A stretch of 64,000 bases of DNA, taken from Nephrocerus scutellatus (Eukaryota; Arthropoda; Insecta; Diptera; Pipunculidae). A program made the position numbers and the translations under genes. Of the stretch, positions 19,325 to 28,434 are shown piece after piece. Positions within the stretch are counted from its first letter, which is position 1. Each line of letters begins with the position of its first letter. The DNA lies in contig OX352766.1 in assembly GCA_947095585.1 (NCBI GenBank), forward strand, positions 23,798,939 to 23,862,938. Direction: 5' to 3'. The notes under the pieces are model-generated. The model saw nothing but the letters and a program-made list of their open reading frames with translations, was not told the origin of the DNA and did not search any database.

Positions 19325-19537
19325 TTAAACCAACGAAAATGTCAATAAACCGGCCGTCGGAGTGTGGTTTAAATTCGGCGTGGTTTATCATGGTTTATCG
19401 GCCAATTGGTTAAAAAATTTTGGTTTAAATTTTTAAACCAAGTGAATAATATGAAATTTCAGAAAAAATTTGGTTTAAAATTATTTAAACCATGGTTTAA
19501 AATAAACCAAATTTAAACCGAGTGAATAATGTGGCCG
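19325..19537. repeat. Harbinger right TIR and subterminal TGGTTTAAA cluster
   Basis: The right end mirrors the left, with about ten TGGTTTA/TAAACCA motifs, an inner copy of the TIR core (AGTGAATAATATG near 19440) and the terminal AGTGAATAATGTGGCCG. It lies upstream of the transposase start at 19035, so the same motifs may also sit in its promoter region. Confidence 0.8.
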
Positions 19538-19540
19538 TTA

Positions 19541-19910
19541 AGGATTCATGAGCAAGTTTACGACGAGTTCTCAGCTTTTTGTGAACTTCTGCTGAATTTA
19601 TAACCTCAGAGAATTCTTTTTGCAGAGATTCTCTTAAAGTTTGCCAATCATAAATGCCAGACTCTCCGTTTACGAAGAGGTTCGCTGCTCCTCGTATCAG
19701 GCGTTTTGCGTAAATGTATTTTTGCAACTCACCCCAACCAACCAAGCGACTAACATCATCAAATTCGACAACCCAACGCTGTATATTTTCTCCGCTTGCA
19801 CCGGTAAAAGCAGAAATACTCTCTTCTACATCTTTGAATGTAAAAATTGGTACGCTAGCATTACTATCGCGTATTTGAATTTGTTCGAAATTACGTGTTC
19901 GTCCATTAGA
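19541..19910 (-). pseudogene. Gypsy-1 gag, central part upstream of Harbinger
   Basis: Minus-strand sequence encodes the gag core with FTGASGENIQRWVVEFDDVS followed by LVGWGELQKYIYAKRLIRGA and DWQTLRESLQKEFSEVINSA, the capsid-like domain of Gypsy gag. The conserved ORF piece is 19745-19541. It is one frame off from the SAP-containing start at 20121-19906, so there is a single frameshift near 19910. Harbinger splits it from the knuckle half. Confidence 0.75.
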
Positions 19911-20121
19911 CTGTTGTGTTGATGCACATCTGTCTCTGTTTATCGTCTGTATCGTATCCTACGCTGCTGTCATTGTTGTCGTCCTCGTCACTGTCTATAC
20001 CCGCTGATACCAATAGTCTCTTCGTTAAAGTCTCCTTATTTCCAGTAACCGGCTGTCCTAGTTCTCTAAGACGAGTTTTCATCTCGTCAACCGTTAGACG
20101 TTTAATGTCCTCAACATTCAT
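19906..20121 (-). pseudogene. Gypsy-1 gag N-terminus with a SAP-like motif
   Basis: A 71-codon open frame from ATG 20121 reads through RLTVDEMKTRLRELGQPVTG followed by NKETLTKRLL, which matches the SAP motif, a helix-extended loop-helix that binds DNA or chromatin in nuclear proteins. An acidic Asp-rich tail follows. A stop appears at 19906 after a frameshift; gag proper continues in the next frame. SAP motifs at gag N-termini occur in some insect Gypsy lineages and may help nuclear retention; this role is inference. Confidence 0.7.
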
Positions 20122-20756
20122 TTTATCTATATCTCTTTTTCTCTTAGAAATTAACTGTTTTATAATTTTTTTTTTAAAAGCAAACTTTCAACTTTAAATC
20201 AATTTTATAATATAATATTATAGTAAAATGAAATACAATAACTTTATGCTTAAAGTGAAAACTTAGAAACGTTTTTGCAATACTTTGCAAACAAACTATA
20301 ATATTTAAATGAAAACTCACAAATAAACATAAATGTTATTCTATATTCTTTTCGTCGTCTTCTTCGTAAATCTCCTTTTTCTTCTTTCGTCTTATTTCAA
20401 AAATCTTTTTCGAAATTCTTCTTTCGTAAATCCTCTTTCGTCTTCTTCTTTAGTCGTCTTCTTCTTTCGTCGTTTTCTTCTTTCGTCTTCTTCTTAAGTA
20501 ATCTTCTTAATTTATAAATCTGCTTTCATCTTTTGCGTCGTCAAAAACTTTCTAGAACTACGACGTTGTTGTTGCAATGCGTGTTCTTTTTATGTCGTTG
20601 TTGATTTTTATGCGTTATTAAAATCTTAAACGCCGTTATTACTCACACTTTTTACTAATATTTGTAAAACGAAACGTGTATTTTAGGTTTTAACTAAATA
20701 TTCAATTGACTCGAACCGCACATAAAACATTTAACTTCTTGAAATATCCACAGTTC

Positions 20757-20774
20757 ATCCCGGTTGAGCCCCCA
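20757..20774 (-). promoter_or_regulatory. Gypsy-1 tRNA primer-binding site
   Basis: On the minus strand, four bases after the 5' LTR, the sequence reads TGGGGGCTCAACCGGGAT. It starts with TGG, complementary to a tRNA 3' CCA end, and lies where the minus-strand primer site is expected. The tRNA identity was not determined. Confidence 0.75.
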
Positions 20775-20778
20775 AAAA

Positions 20779-21173
20779 TGTAGGATTAAGTTAAAACAAA
20801 AACAACCAATTTCCAATTTATTTATTATTTTATTGAATTAAAATTAACAAACGAGTGTTGATGCACATTAGTGGTTTGGCTGCTTGAATTCAACTAACTC
20901 ATGTTACTTGTCGTAAAATACTTGTCATACCTTCGCTTGATACGAATAGGATGAGCCAGGCGAACTTGTTATACATACTTTATTTTATAATTGAAAAGAG
21001 AGGAAAAAGGAGAGACGATTGTTTGGCTCTTAGCTGTGTGTTCTATCTGCGGCTGTGTGTTCTGTCTGTGTCTTCTGGCTGTGTGTTCTGTCTGTGTCTG
21101 TCCTGTCTGCGGCTGTGTGTTTCGTCTGCGTCTGGTCGAGTGCGTAGTTACAGTGGCGGTATCAAATCCTACA
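20779..21173 (-). repeat. Gypsy-1 5' LTR (395 bp)
   Basis: It has the same TGTAGGATT...AATCCTACA ends as the 3' LTR. It contains an expanded run of GGCTGTGTGTTCTGTCTGTG-type units (21047-21125), which accounts for the 60-bp length difference. The region between the primer site and gag (20125-20756) is the untranslated leader and is rich in CTTCTTTCGTCGT repeats. Confidence 0.9.
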
Positions 21174-21242
21174 GTATTTAACTTTCGATTTATCTTATTA
21201 TTATAATTCCATTATATGCGCTACTAACTACTTTTCGTCACA

Positions 21243-21745
21243 ATATTTATAAAATTAAAAACATCTTGGGGTGTAAAGAAGATATTCAACCAATACGAAA
21301 ATCTAAGATTATTCCTCACTGCAAACGTTGTCAAGGATATGAACATAGCCAAAAATGCTGTAATAAGGAACCGAGGTGTGTTAAATGTTCAGGTAGACAT
21401 CTAACAAAGGATTGTGATAAACCTATAGAGGCTCGACCTAAGTGCGTACACTGTGGAGAAAATCACCCTGATAACCATAGGGAATGCAGTGTTGCAATCG
21501 ACCTTCAAAAAATTAAAAACATAAAAATAAGTGATAAAAGAATAAATAAAATCATGAATCAACCTATTAAGGTAAAACAACCTGAAATGGGAGAAAAGCA
21601 AACGGCAATAGCATATGCAGCCACACAAGGGGAAATAGGGGAAATGACCTACGCCCAAGTAACAAAAAAAGCTTATATTGTACAAAACGATGATATAAAA
21701 CAGCAACTACAGTTAATTATAAACAAACTCAATATATTTGATTAG
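21243..21745 (+). pseudogene. LINE-A ORF1 C-terminal part: three Cys/His knuckles
   Basis: After the ATAT duplication the LINE-A ORF1 frame resumes. The start IKNILGCKEDIQPIRKSKII leads into Jockey-type knuckles CKRCQGYEHSQKCC, CVKCSGRHLTKDC and CVHCGENHPDNHREC. Then comes a basic linker and the TYAQVTKKAY block, ending at a TAG (21743-21745). These knuckles bind the LINE's own RNA. The apparent start at 21266 is not native. Confidence 0.85.
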
Positions 21746-21789
21746 AGATTGCAATAATTAGAATATAGCAATAAAGGATCTTAGTGATC

Positions 21790-22496
21790 TTAAAATTTTA
21801 TATTGGAATGCCAATGGACTTTTGCAACATCAACTAGAATTGCAAGTGGTCCTGGACACTGAAAAAATCGATATATGCCTTCTATCGGAAACACACTTAA
21901 CTCGACAATCTTATATAAAATTTACAAATTTCAAAGTATATCACACCATACATCCCGGAAATTCGGCCAGAGGTGGGAGTGCTGTTATCTATCTATCTAT
22001 CTGGTATTCTTCGGTAAACTAGGAAAAAGATTCGTAGTTGGAGGTGATTCAATTGCTAAAAACATCCACTAAAACTACGGGTAAACAACTATTGAATGCC
22101 ATTAGAAAGTACGGGTGTGAAGCCTTGTCACATGGGAAACCGACGTACTGGCCAACCGACCCAAACAAAGTTCCAAATCTAATTGATTTCTTCATAATCA
22201 AAAACGTGTCTACTATTTATGTTCAAGTTGATGAATTTCGCGACTTAAGTTCCGATCATTCTCCGATTATCCTGACATTAAGTGAAAAATGTATACCGAA
22301 AGAAATAAATGCAACATTAATAAATAAATATATAGACTGGGATTGTTTTGCACTATCCTTAGACGAAAAAATCGATCTTAAGGTTCCGCTAAAAAATGAG
22401 GACCAATTGGAAAAAGAAGTACAAACATTAGTACATAATATTCAACAATCGACCTGGGAAAATATTCCCTCAATAAAAAAAAACTCAGGGCAATAA
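21790..22496 (+). pseudogene. LINE-A ORF2: endonuclease, internally deleted
   Basis: The apurinic-type endonuclease starts with KILYWNANGL and continues DICLLSETHLTRQSYIKF. Just after a run of CTATCTATCTAT (21988-22005) the sequence skips the middle of the domain and resumes with the VVGGD block, then shifts frame. The end, TYWPTDPNKVPNLIDFFI and LSSDHSPIILTL, carries the catalytic His of the SDH motif. The domain nicks the target site in active LINEs. At least two frameshifts and one deletion are present. Confidence 0.75.
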
Positions 22497-23120
22497 TTAC
22501 CCTAGCGCATTCGGAAAACTTCTTGCTGAAAAAAGAAAGGCAAGGAGGCAATGGCAGCAAACAAGGTTCCCCCAAGATAAAACTAAATTGAACAATCTTA
22601 CTCAACAATTAAGAAGAGAATTCAAAGATTTTAAAAATGATACAATCAGTAACTATCTAAGAAACTTAACTAATGACATTAGTACTGATTATTCCCTTTG
22701 AAAAGCAACAAAAAAAAATAAAGCAACCAATAATGCAGATTTCACCAATCAAAACAACCACACAACTCCTTGGAAACTTAAATAATGCATGAAGATGGAT
22801 TTCAAGAAAGTGAAGATATCCCATTAACTACACCTACCGAAGTCATGAATGAAATTAAAACCAATATAAATCCGAAAAAAGCCCCAGGCTTCGATCTTAT
22901 CACTGGAGAAATTCTAAAGAGACTACCGAGAAAAGCCTTAGTGAAACTCACTAACCTAATAAATGCTGCTTTTAGAATCAAATATGTCCCCAGCCTATGG
23001 AAAATAGCAGAAGTTATCATGATTCCCAAACCAGGAAAGCCACCGCATGAAACTACATCATACAGACCTATATCAATACTGCCTGTTATGTCTAAACTTT
23101 TTGAAAAGTTATTGATAAAA
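22497..23120 (+). pseudogene. LINE-A ORF2: start of reverse transcriptase
   Basis: The stretch 22785-23120 encodes the RT entry with KAPGFDLITGEILKRLPRKA, WKIAEVIMIPKPGKPP and SYRPISILPVMSKLFEKLL, all hallmarks of Jockey-clade RT. Upstream, 22497-22784 is the endonuclease-RT linker with stops and a frameshift. The frame is cut at 23121 by the inserted repeat and resumes at 23869. Confidence 0.8.
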
Positions 23121-23868
23121 AACAACCCATAAAAATAAATAAATTTTTCATCTAAATTCTCTAATCGCAGAAATTGGTATGGGAGCCCCTCGATCCTGGG
23201 CCATTTTTTTTTATTGTAGGAGAAAATCATCGAAACAGACATTTGACATCAGATGTTAAAATTGAAAATGCTCAGATCATTTTATTCTGAGCACTTAGAG
23301 CACGCTCATACTCTGAGCAAATAAGAAACACGAACATTTATCTTGAGAACTCTTTGACTGCTCTGAACTAATTTACGAAAACGCCAAATGACAGAATATT
23401 GTGAAAACTTGTTGTTCTATCTGTAAGTTGATATCGACAACAAAAAAAACGACATCAATAAAAATACAATTCAGTATATAATAAAAATGTAAGTTGAAGT
23501 AAGCATAAAACATGTATGTCTCGTGTCATTTGCTGGGTTCATTTGTGCGTGAGCTAAGATTTCTCTCTCTCTCTCCACCACCAAAACCATGCAGCGCAGC
23601 CGATTGCGCAGCACACACCGCACAAAGTCCATAAAGGGCGACGAATATCTGATGCAAGTATAGATATTTAAAAAATGTCGAAAAAGTATTATTTATTGGG
23701 TATACACATGTGTGTAAAATTTGAAGAAAATCGGGTAAATTTTTTAAAATTTTTGTGTGGGAGCCCCCCGACCCCGCAGCCCGAGGGGCCTCAAAATTTA
23801 ATAGAAAGTGTTGTCTCCGGAAATACACATGTGTGCCAAATGAAAGTGAAGTTAATATAGAGAATTTA
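23121..23868 (+). mobile_element. AACCC repeat family, copy A (748 bp) inside LINE-A RT
   Basis: The copy starts with ACAACCCATAAAAAT after an A run and ends GAGAATTT before an A run. Near its ends lie inverted motifs (TAAATTCTCTAA and TAGAGAATTTA). The LINE frame continues if the insert and one A run are removed, so this is a real insertion. The middle is non-coding, with a CT-rich run (23564-23577). The right part has one and a half units of the ATACACATGTGT repeat. Copy B (44058-44928) is nearly the same in inverse orientation, but copy A lacks about 110 bp near its right end. Mechanism unknown; not autonomous. Confidence 0.75.
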
Positions 23869-24960
23869 AAAAGGTTAAATCCGATCATTGAGAGGAAAAA
23901 TTTGATCCCAAATCATCAGTTTGTTTTTCGCACAAAACATTTAACAATTGATCTAATACATAGAATAACCAATACTATTGAAAAAGCTTTAGAAGAGAAT
24001 CTGTGCAACTATATTTCTGGTTGTTGCACAGGCTTTTGATAAAGTTTGGCATGAAGGATTGAACTAAAAGCTGAGAGCTCTTCTCCCTTTACAATATGCA
24101 GAAATTCTAAAATCATACCTAAGCGAAAGATTCTTCAGAATTAAACTAGATGATACATATTCTGAATTGAAACAAATTAAAGCGGGAGTACCTTAAGGCA
24201 GTGTGTTGGACCGATCCTTTACCTATTATACACCAATGATCTTCCTGTATTAGAGCGCAATATTGTAGTGACATTCGCTGAGGACACGGCGATACTTGCA
24301 GTTGGAAAAACCAATGAAGAATCATCGCAGAGTTTACAAACAGCTATAAATAAAATATATATGGACTAAAAAATGGCGAATCAAACTTAATCAAGCCAAG
24401 TCAGTTCACATCAATTTCACAAACAAACGGTTGGAATATATTCCGGTTACAATTAATCCAGAAATTGTTCCGTATGCGAACACAGCAAAATATCTCGGCA
24501 TGACTCTAGATGCAAAACTCCGGTGGAAATCACATGTCAAACAGAAAAAGGACGAACTTGGACTCAAATATAGAAATATGTATTGGCTGATAGGAAAGAA
24601 CTCTGCTCTATCAACACACAACAAGCTTCTACTTTATAAGCAAATATTAAAACCGGTTTGGACTTATGGCATTCAACTTTGGGGCTGTACCAAACAGAGC
24701 AACAAGAATATCATCCAGAGATTTCAAAATAAGGTATGAAGGAACATCGTTGATGCACCGTGGTACATCAGAAACAATGATCTTTATAGAGTTCCTTAAA
24801 TTGTTCTTGTAACCGAGGAAGCTCGGGTTATTGCAGAAAGACACAGAGTAAGACTCCACCAACATGTGAACATGGAGGCAACTAAGCTATTAGACAACAG
24901 CAATGTAATACGCAGGCTTAAAAGAACTAAACCTTTCGAATTAATCTAAATAGTAAGAAA
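23869..24960 (+). pseudogene. LINE-A ORF2: rest of reverse transcriptase and C-terminus
   Basis: RT resumes with LNPIIERKNLIPNHQFVFRT and KHLTIDLIHRI, followed by a frameshifted AQAFDKVWHEGL block (first catalytic Asp). The active-site box normally reading FADD appears decayed (near 24270-24290, FAEDTA-like after frameshift). The thumb and C-terminus (24431-24739) are open, with PYANTAKYLGMTLDAKLRWK and LLYKQILKPVWTYGIQLWGC. Many stops and shifts mean no activity. Confidence 0.75.
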
Positions 24961-25145
24961 TAATTTCCACGACAAAGATGTGGCTGTATCGAATGCTTGA
25001 TTTTACTCAATCATTATTCAGCTCCAATGGGAAGTATTCATAGATGTAAACCGTAGTAAATTAAGTTAAATTAAAATTGTTTATTAGTCCAAGTGACTAG
25101 ATTACAATACCAAAAATATGTATTTATCGAAATATATTATTTAAT

Positions 25146-25360
25146 TAAAAAAAATAGATGCGTTTAAATTAACAAAAAAGTCAGTAAACAAAACTGAAGT
25201 AAATTTAAATACCTGTCTGAATAAAAAAAAAGTAATAAGAAAATTACATGAAAAAATTACAGACATTGCGGTACCTTAAGAGGACACCAATACCGCCTGC
25301 ATTAATTAAAATAGATAAAAACAAAGACAGAAGACATATATCTTGCATACATCGTTAGAA
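25146..25360 (+). repeat. LINE-A 3' copy of the shared untranslated repeat
   Basis: This is the partner of 10166-10345. Shared landmarks include AACAAAACTGA, CCTGTCT, GCGGTACC, ATACCGCCTG and AGAAGACATATAT. It lies about 200 bp after the last ORF2 codons. In TART elements such a repeat in both untranslated regions helps maintain 5' ends during reverse transcription; that function here is inference. Confidence 0.75.
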
Positions 25361-25619
25361 TAAGCTACACAAACACGAAAATTTTTCTCCTTACCGTCGC
25401 TAAAGTAGTTTCACACCAAAAATATATAAATATATCGTATGAATTTTAAATAAAATAAATAATGAAAATACATATATCGTTTATATGTGTATCATTAGTA
25501 TAAGAATTAAAAAAAAAGGAATTTTTAACAATAACTTATTTTCTTAAAAAAATAATCTAAAACCTGGAGAATTATTCCTCTTCCAAGAATAATCCTCTTA
25601 TCTAAAGAAGGGAGGAATG

Positions 25620-26420
25620 GCTAAACTACGGTACACGTATTTCTCGATTTGGCCTTTTTTATACCCCTCTCCTGAAAGCCCTTATTAAGCAGATTGCGAA
25701 AATCGCCATCTTGTTTGGGAGAGACGCCCACTTTAGGTGGGAGGGGCATCCAAAGTTTTGAGGTTTTTTTTTTTTAGAAAAATGCATTTTTCTAAGTATT
25801 GGGCCAATAGAACCCCCCTCGACAGAGTAAGAGTAAAAAACAGATTTTTCCATAAAAGTGTAAAAAGGGGCGTGCTTAAAGGTGATGATTAGGTCTACAT
25901 AGCCATGCTATTCTTAAGGGCGTGGCTCAATTTAAAAAAAAAAAAAAGAGAAGGGTAGGCTGTGTTGAAGACACGGCCGTGGGTTTTGAGCGTGAAAACG
26001 TCTGTCCGGGACGAAAGAAAAGAAAACAAAGATCTTGTTGTCTGTGGGACATAAACACGGACGGATATATTAAAAAAAATTTCTATACTAAATACAAGTC
26101 GTACGACTTGCACCGTAGTTCATCACATCACATTATAAATTTTAATTTTAATGTTCATAACCCCTAACTGTGAAGTGGCTGCATATTGGATATCACTGCC
26201 CAAACAGAGTAATTAGCTTTTGGTTTCAACTCATAAAAAAAATTGAGTTGTTTTAAATTAAATTTGAAGAGAAGAGAAGTGAGCAGCACTAACCAATGCA
26301 TCGAAATGGTATGCTATGAATGTCGCTTTGAAACATGCAGGCCAATTATTCGTGATTAAATTTCTTTTGCATGGTTCTCTCCCTTCTGTAATAGATCAAA
26401 GAGTTATTCAATTTATAAAA
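25620..26420. other. Unassigned repetitive DNA
   Basis: No gene is supported. It has a GGGAGAGACGCCCACTTTAG stretch, poly-T and poly-A runs (25768, 25936) and, from about 26238, a 165-bp segment repeated imperfectly at 27553-27700 on the other side of the next repeat. A short open frame at 25922-26167 starts in a poly-A run and matches no family I know. Confidence 0.5.
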
Positions 26421-27557
26421 AACAACCCATAAAAACTGAAATTTTTCATGTAAATTCTCTAAAAGGAGATGGGTATGTGTTAAAATTTGAAGAAAAACGG
26501 GCTAATTTTTAAAAAATGTACATGAACATCACACGGGTCCCAGAGCCCTATTACTCCAACAAATTTAAAAAAAGTTTTTTGCAAAAAGTGTTGTTCATCG
26601 GAGATACACACATATATAAAATTTAAAAAAAATCGGGTTTATTTTTTAAAAAAAAATTTGGGGCCCAAAAACCCTGGGGTCTACAAAATTTTTACAAAAA
26701 GTGTTGTCTATCGGAGATACACGCGTTTATAAAATTTGAAGAAAATGGGGTTAATTTTTTTTAAAAAAAATTTATGGGGTCCCACGAACCCGGGGCCCGG
26801 GGTCTCCAAAATTTTTACAAAAAGTGTTGTCTATCGGAGATACACGCGTTTATAAAATTTGAAGAAAATGGGGTTAATTTTTTTTAAAAAAAAATTTATG
26901 GGGTCCCACGAACCCGGGGCCCGGGGTCTCCAAAATTTTTACAAAAAGTGTTGTCTATCGAAGATACACATGTGTATTAAATTTGAAGAAAATCGGGTTA
27001 ATTTTTTTTAAAAAATTTATGGACCCCACGAACCCGGGCTCGGGGTCTCAAAATTTTTTACAAAAAATGTTGTCTATCGGAGATACACATGTGTATAAAA
27101 TTTGAAGAAAATCGGGTTAATTTTTTTTTAAAAATTTTATGGGGTCCCACGAACCCGGGGCCCGGGGTCTCCAAAATTTTTACAAAAAGTGTCGTCTATC
27201 GGAGATACACGTTTATATAAAATTTGAAGAAAATCGGGTTAATTTTTTTTAAAAAATTTTATGGGGTCCCACGAACCCGGGGTCTCCAAAATTTTTACAA
27301 AAAGTGTTGTCCATTAGAGATACACATGTGTATAAAATTTGAAGAAAGTCTAGTAAAATTTTGTAAAATATTTGTATGGGAGCCCCCCGACCCCGTGGCC
27401 CGAGGGTCCTCAAATTTTAATAGAAAGTGCTGTGTGCAAAATTTCAATAAAATCGGGCTTTGGGGAGTGGGTTAAAAATTGATCGCAAGATTCCACGACA
27501 GACGACCGACGACCGACGACCGACCCACGGGCAAGTGAACTTAATATAGAGAATTTA
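26421..27557 (+). mobile_element. AACCC repeat family, copy C with a 7-8 unit 120-bp minisatellite
   Basis: The ends are the same as in copy A (AACAACCCATAAAAA and TAGAGAATTTAAAAA). The body is a tandem array whose GGAGATACAC landmark recurs at about 26600, 26713, 26836, 26960, 27079, 27201 and 27317, a 113-124 bp period. Each unit has the near-palindrome ACACATGTGT, TTTGAAGAAAATCGGGTTAA and a GC island CCCACGAACCCGGGGCCCGG. The 3' flank of the array has GACGACCGACGACCGACC. Open frames here are artefacts of the repeat. Confidence 0.8.
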
Positions 27558-28430
27558 AAAAGATTGAGTCATTTTAAAATAAATTTTAAGAGAAGTGAAA
27601 TTGTAGAGAGTAGAATTTCGCTTTGATACATGCAGCCGTGATTAAATTTCTTTTGCTTGGACCTCTTTCTTCTGTAATTGATCGAAGAGTTATTTACTCT
27701 AGTTACTGTAAACATGACTAAGGATAAAATAAGCGAAAAGAAATAGGAAATAGTTGCAAAGAAGCTTGCAGGTTTTCATTGTTTTTTGTAACTTATGGTT
27801 TTTTGTTTTGTTTTTCTGCTCGTCAGGAGAGCACTGTATCGTGCAGAGCAGAGGACCGATAGAAAATGAACAGAGACTATACTGTCACTACGGCTGCGGT
27901 AAAGAATTAAGAAGCTTCGCAGCTTGTGCTGCACAAAAAATGGCAGGCAGTCGGTATGCACGAAATTGCGGCTATATTTTGAAGCGACTTACAGTCTGCT
28001 TGTAGGGCAACAATTTTACATTTACATTTTGCTATTTGCATCCAATTTTAAGTAGCTGCGTAAACTGCGCAGTCGATTTTTCTTTAATGCATTGGCTGAA
28101 GAGTGAATTTTTGACCAAAATGCAGCATAAACTGCGCAGCGGCTGAATTCTTGACCGCAGCCTACTACTGCATATGTTTGTTTCGTTCTGCTCAAGCTAT
28201 GAGCTTGATTGTATGTTATTGAAACCACAAACATGATCATCAATCACATCACGTACAACAGATTAAATAATTTATAAGCTGATTTAAATTTTCATAACAA
28301 TTTGTTGTGAGGTGGGTACATATTAAATAATGCATATCACTGCACAAACATAGTAATGCAGTTGCGTCGATAGTAGTAGGAGAAGTAAGAGCTGTTAAAA
28401 AAATATGTGCGTATAATCTTTACGCGCGGT
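27558..28430. other. Unassigned DNA after copy C
   Basis: The first 145 bp (27553-27700) repeat imperfectly the DNA before copy C (26238-26405), sharing GTGATTAAATTTCTTTTGC and GATC(A/G)AAGAGTTATT. Further on, CATATTAAATAATGCATATCACTGC (from 28319) resembles 26183-26215. A + ORF at 27754-28005 has a hydrophobic start but no recognisable domain; I do not call it a gene. Nothing else is supported. Confidence 0.5.
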
Positions 28431-28434
28431 TTAA

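Larger units (their letters stand above)
15591..19537. mobile_element. Complete PIF/Harbinger transposon, 3947 bp, apparently autonomous
   Basis: A 3-bp TTA duplication (15588-15590 and 19538-19540), the signature of the superfamily, flanks it. The ends are inverted repeats reading GGCCA(T/C)ATTATTCACTCGG(T)T. Inside are the two genes expected of an autonomous element: a Myb/SANT-like protein on + (16084-17361) and a five-exon DDE transposase on - (19035-17528), arranged convergently with about 165 bp between their ends. Both subterminal zones are packed with TGGTTTAAA-type motifs. It is the youngest layer of the nest and shows no coding lesion. Confidence 0.92.
12877..21173 (-). mobile_element. 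Gypsy-1: LTR retrotransposon with RT deletion, carrying Harbinger
   Basis: Two LTRs (12877-13211 and 20779-21173) flank it, with a 4-bp GTAT duplication (12873-12876 and 21174-21177). On the minus strand the order is 5' LTR, primer-binding site, gag with SAP motif, knuckles, protease, the start of RT joined to the RNase H-integrase linker, integrase, 3' LTR. Without the inserted Harbinger (15591-19537) the element is about 4.3 kb, short because most of RT and RNase H is deleted in frame. The LTRs differ by roughly seven substitutions plus a 60-bp repeat indel, suggesting moderate age. Confidence 0.9.
11181..21242. repeat. Solo LTR in LINE-A ORF1, itself split by mariner and Gypsy-1
   Basis: Outer limits are TGTTACGAAATTC at 11181 and TTTCGTCACA at 21242, giving inverted ends TGT(T/G)ACGAAA and a TG...CA terminus. 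A 4-bp duplication ATAT (11177-11180 and 21243-21246) flanks it, and removing one copy restores the LINE-A reading frame. After subtracting mariner (11253-12556 plus one TA) and Gypsy-1 (12877-21173 plus one GTAT) the remaining pieces, 11181-11252, 12559-12876 and 21178-21242, add up to about 455 bp with no coding. That is the size and form of a solo LTR. Its family is unknown. Confidence 0.75.
9995..25620 (+). mobile_element. LINE-A: Jockey-group non-LTR retrotransposon, multiply interrupted
   Basis: LINE-A lies in three host segments: about 9995-11180, 21243-23120 and 23869-25620. ORF1 has a coiled coil, the Jockey PRE_C2HC-type block and three Cys/His knuckles; ORF2 has endonuclease and RT. 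The frame resumes exactly across each insertion when one target duplication is removed. The 5' and 3' untranslated regions share a non-terminal repeat (10166-10345 and 25146-25360), as in TART. The 3' end is placed near 25620 because LINE-like sequence fades there, without a clear poly-A tail. Stops and deletions show it is dead. Confidence 0.8.

Noticed and set aside
27754..28005. ORF with hydrophobic N-terminus and several Cys, looking like a small secreted protein
   Set aside because: No ATG context, no splice partner, no family match that I know, and it lies in repetitive DNA; the signal-like start is a T-rich run.
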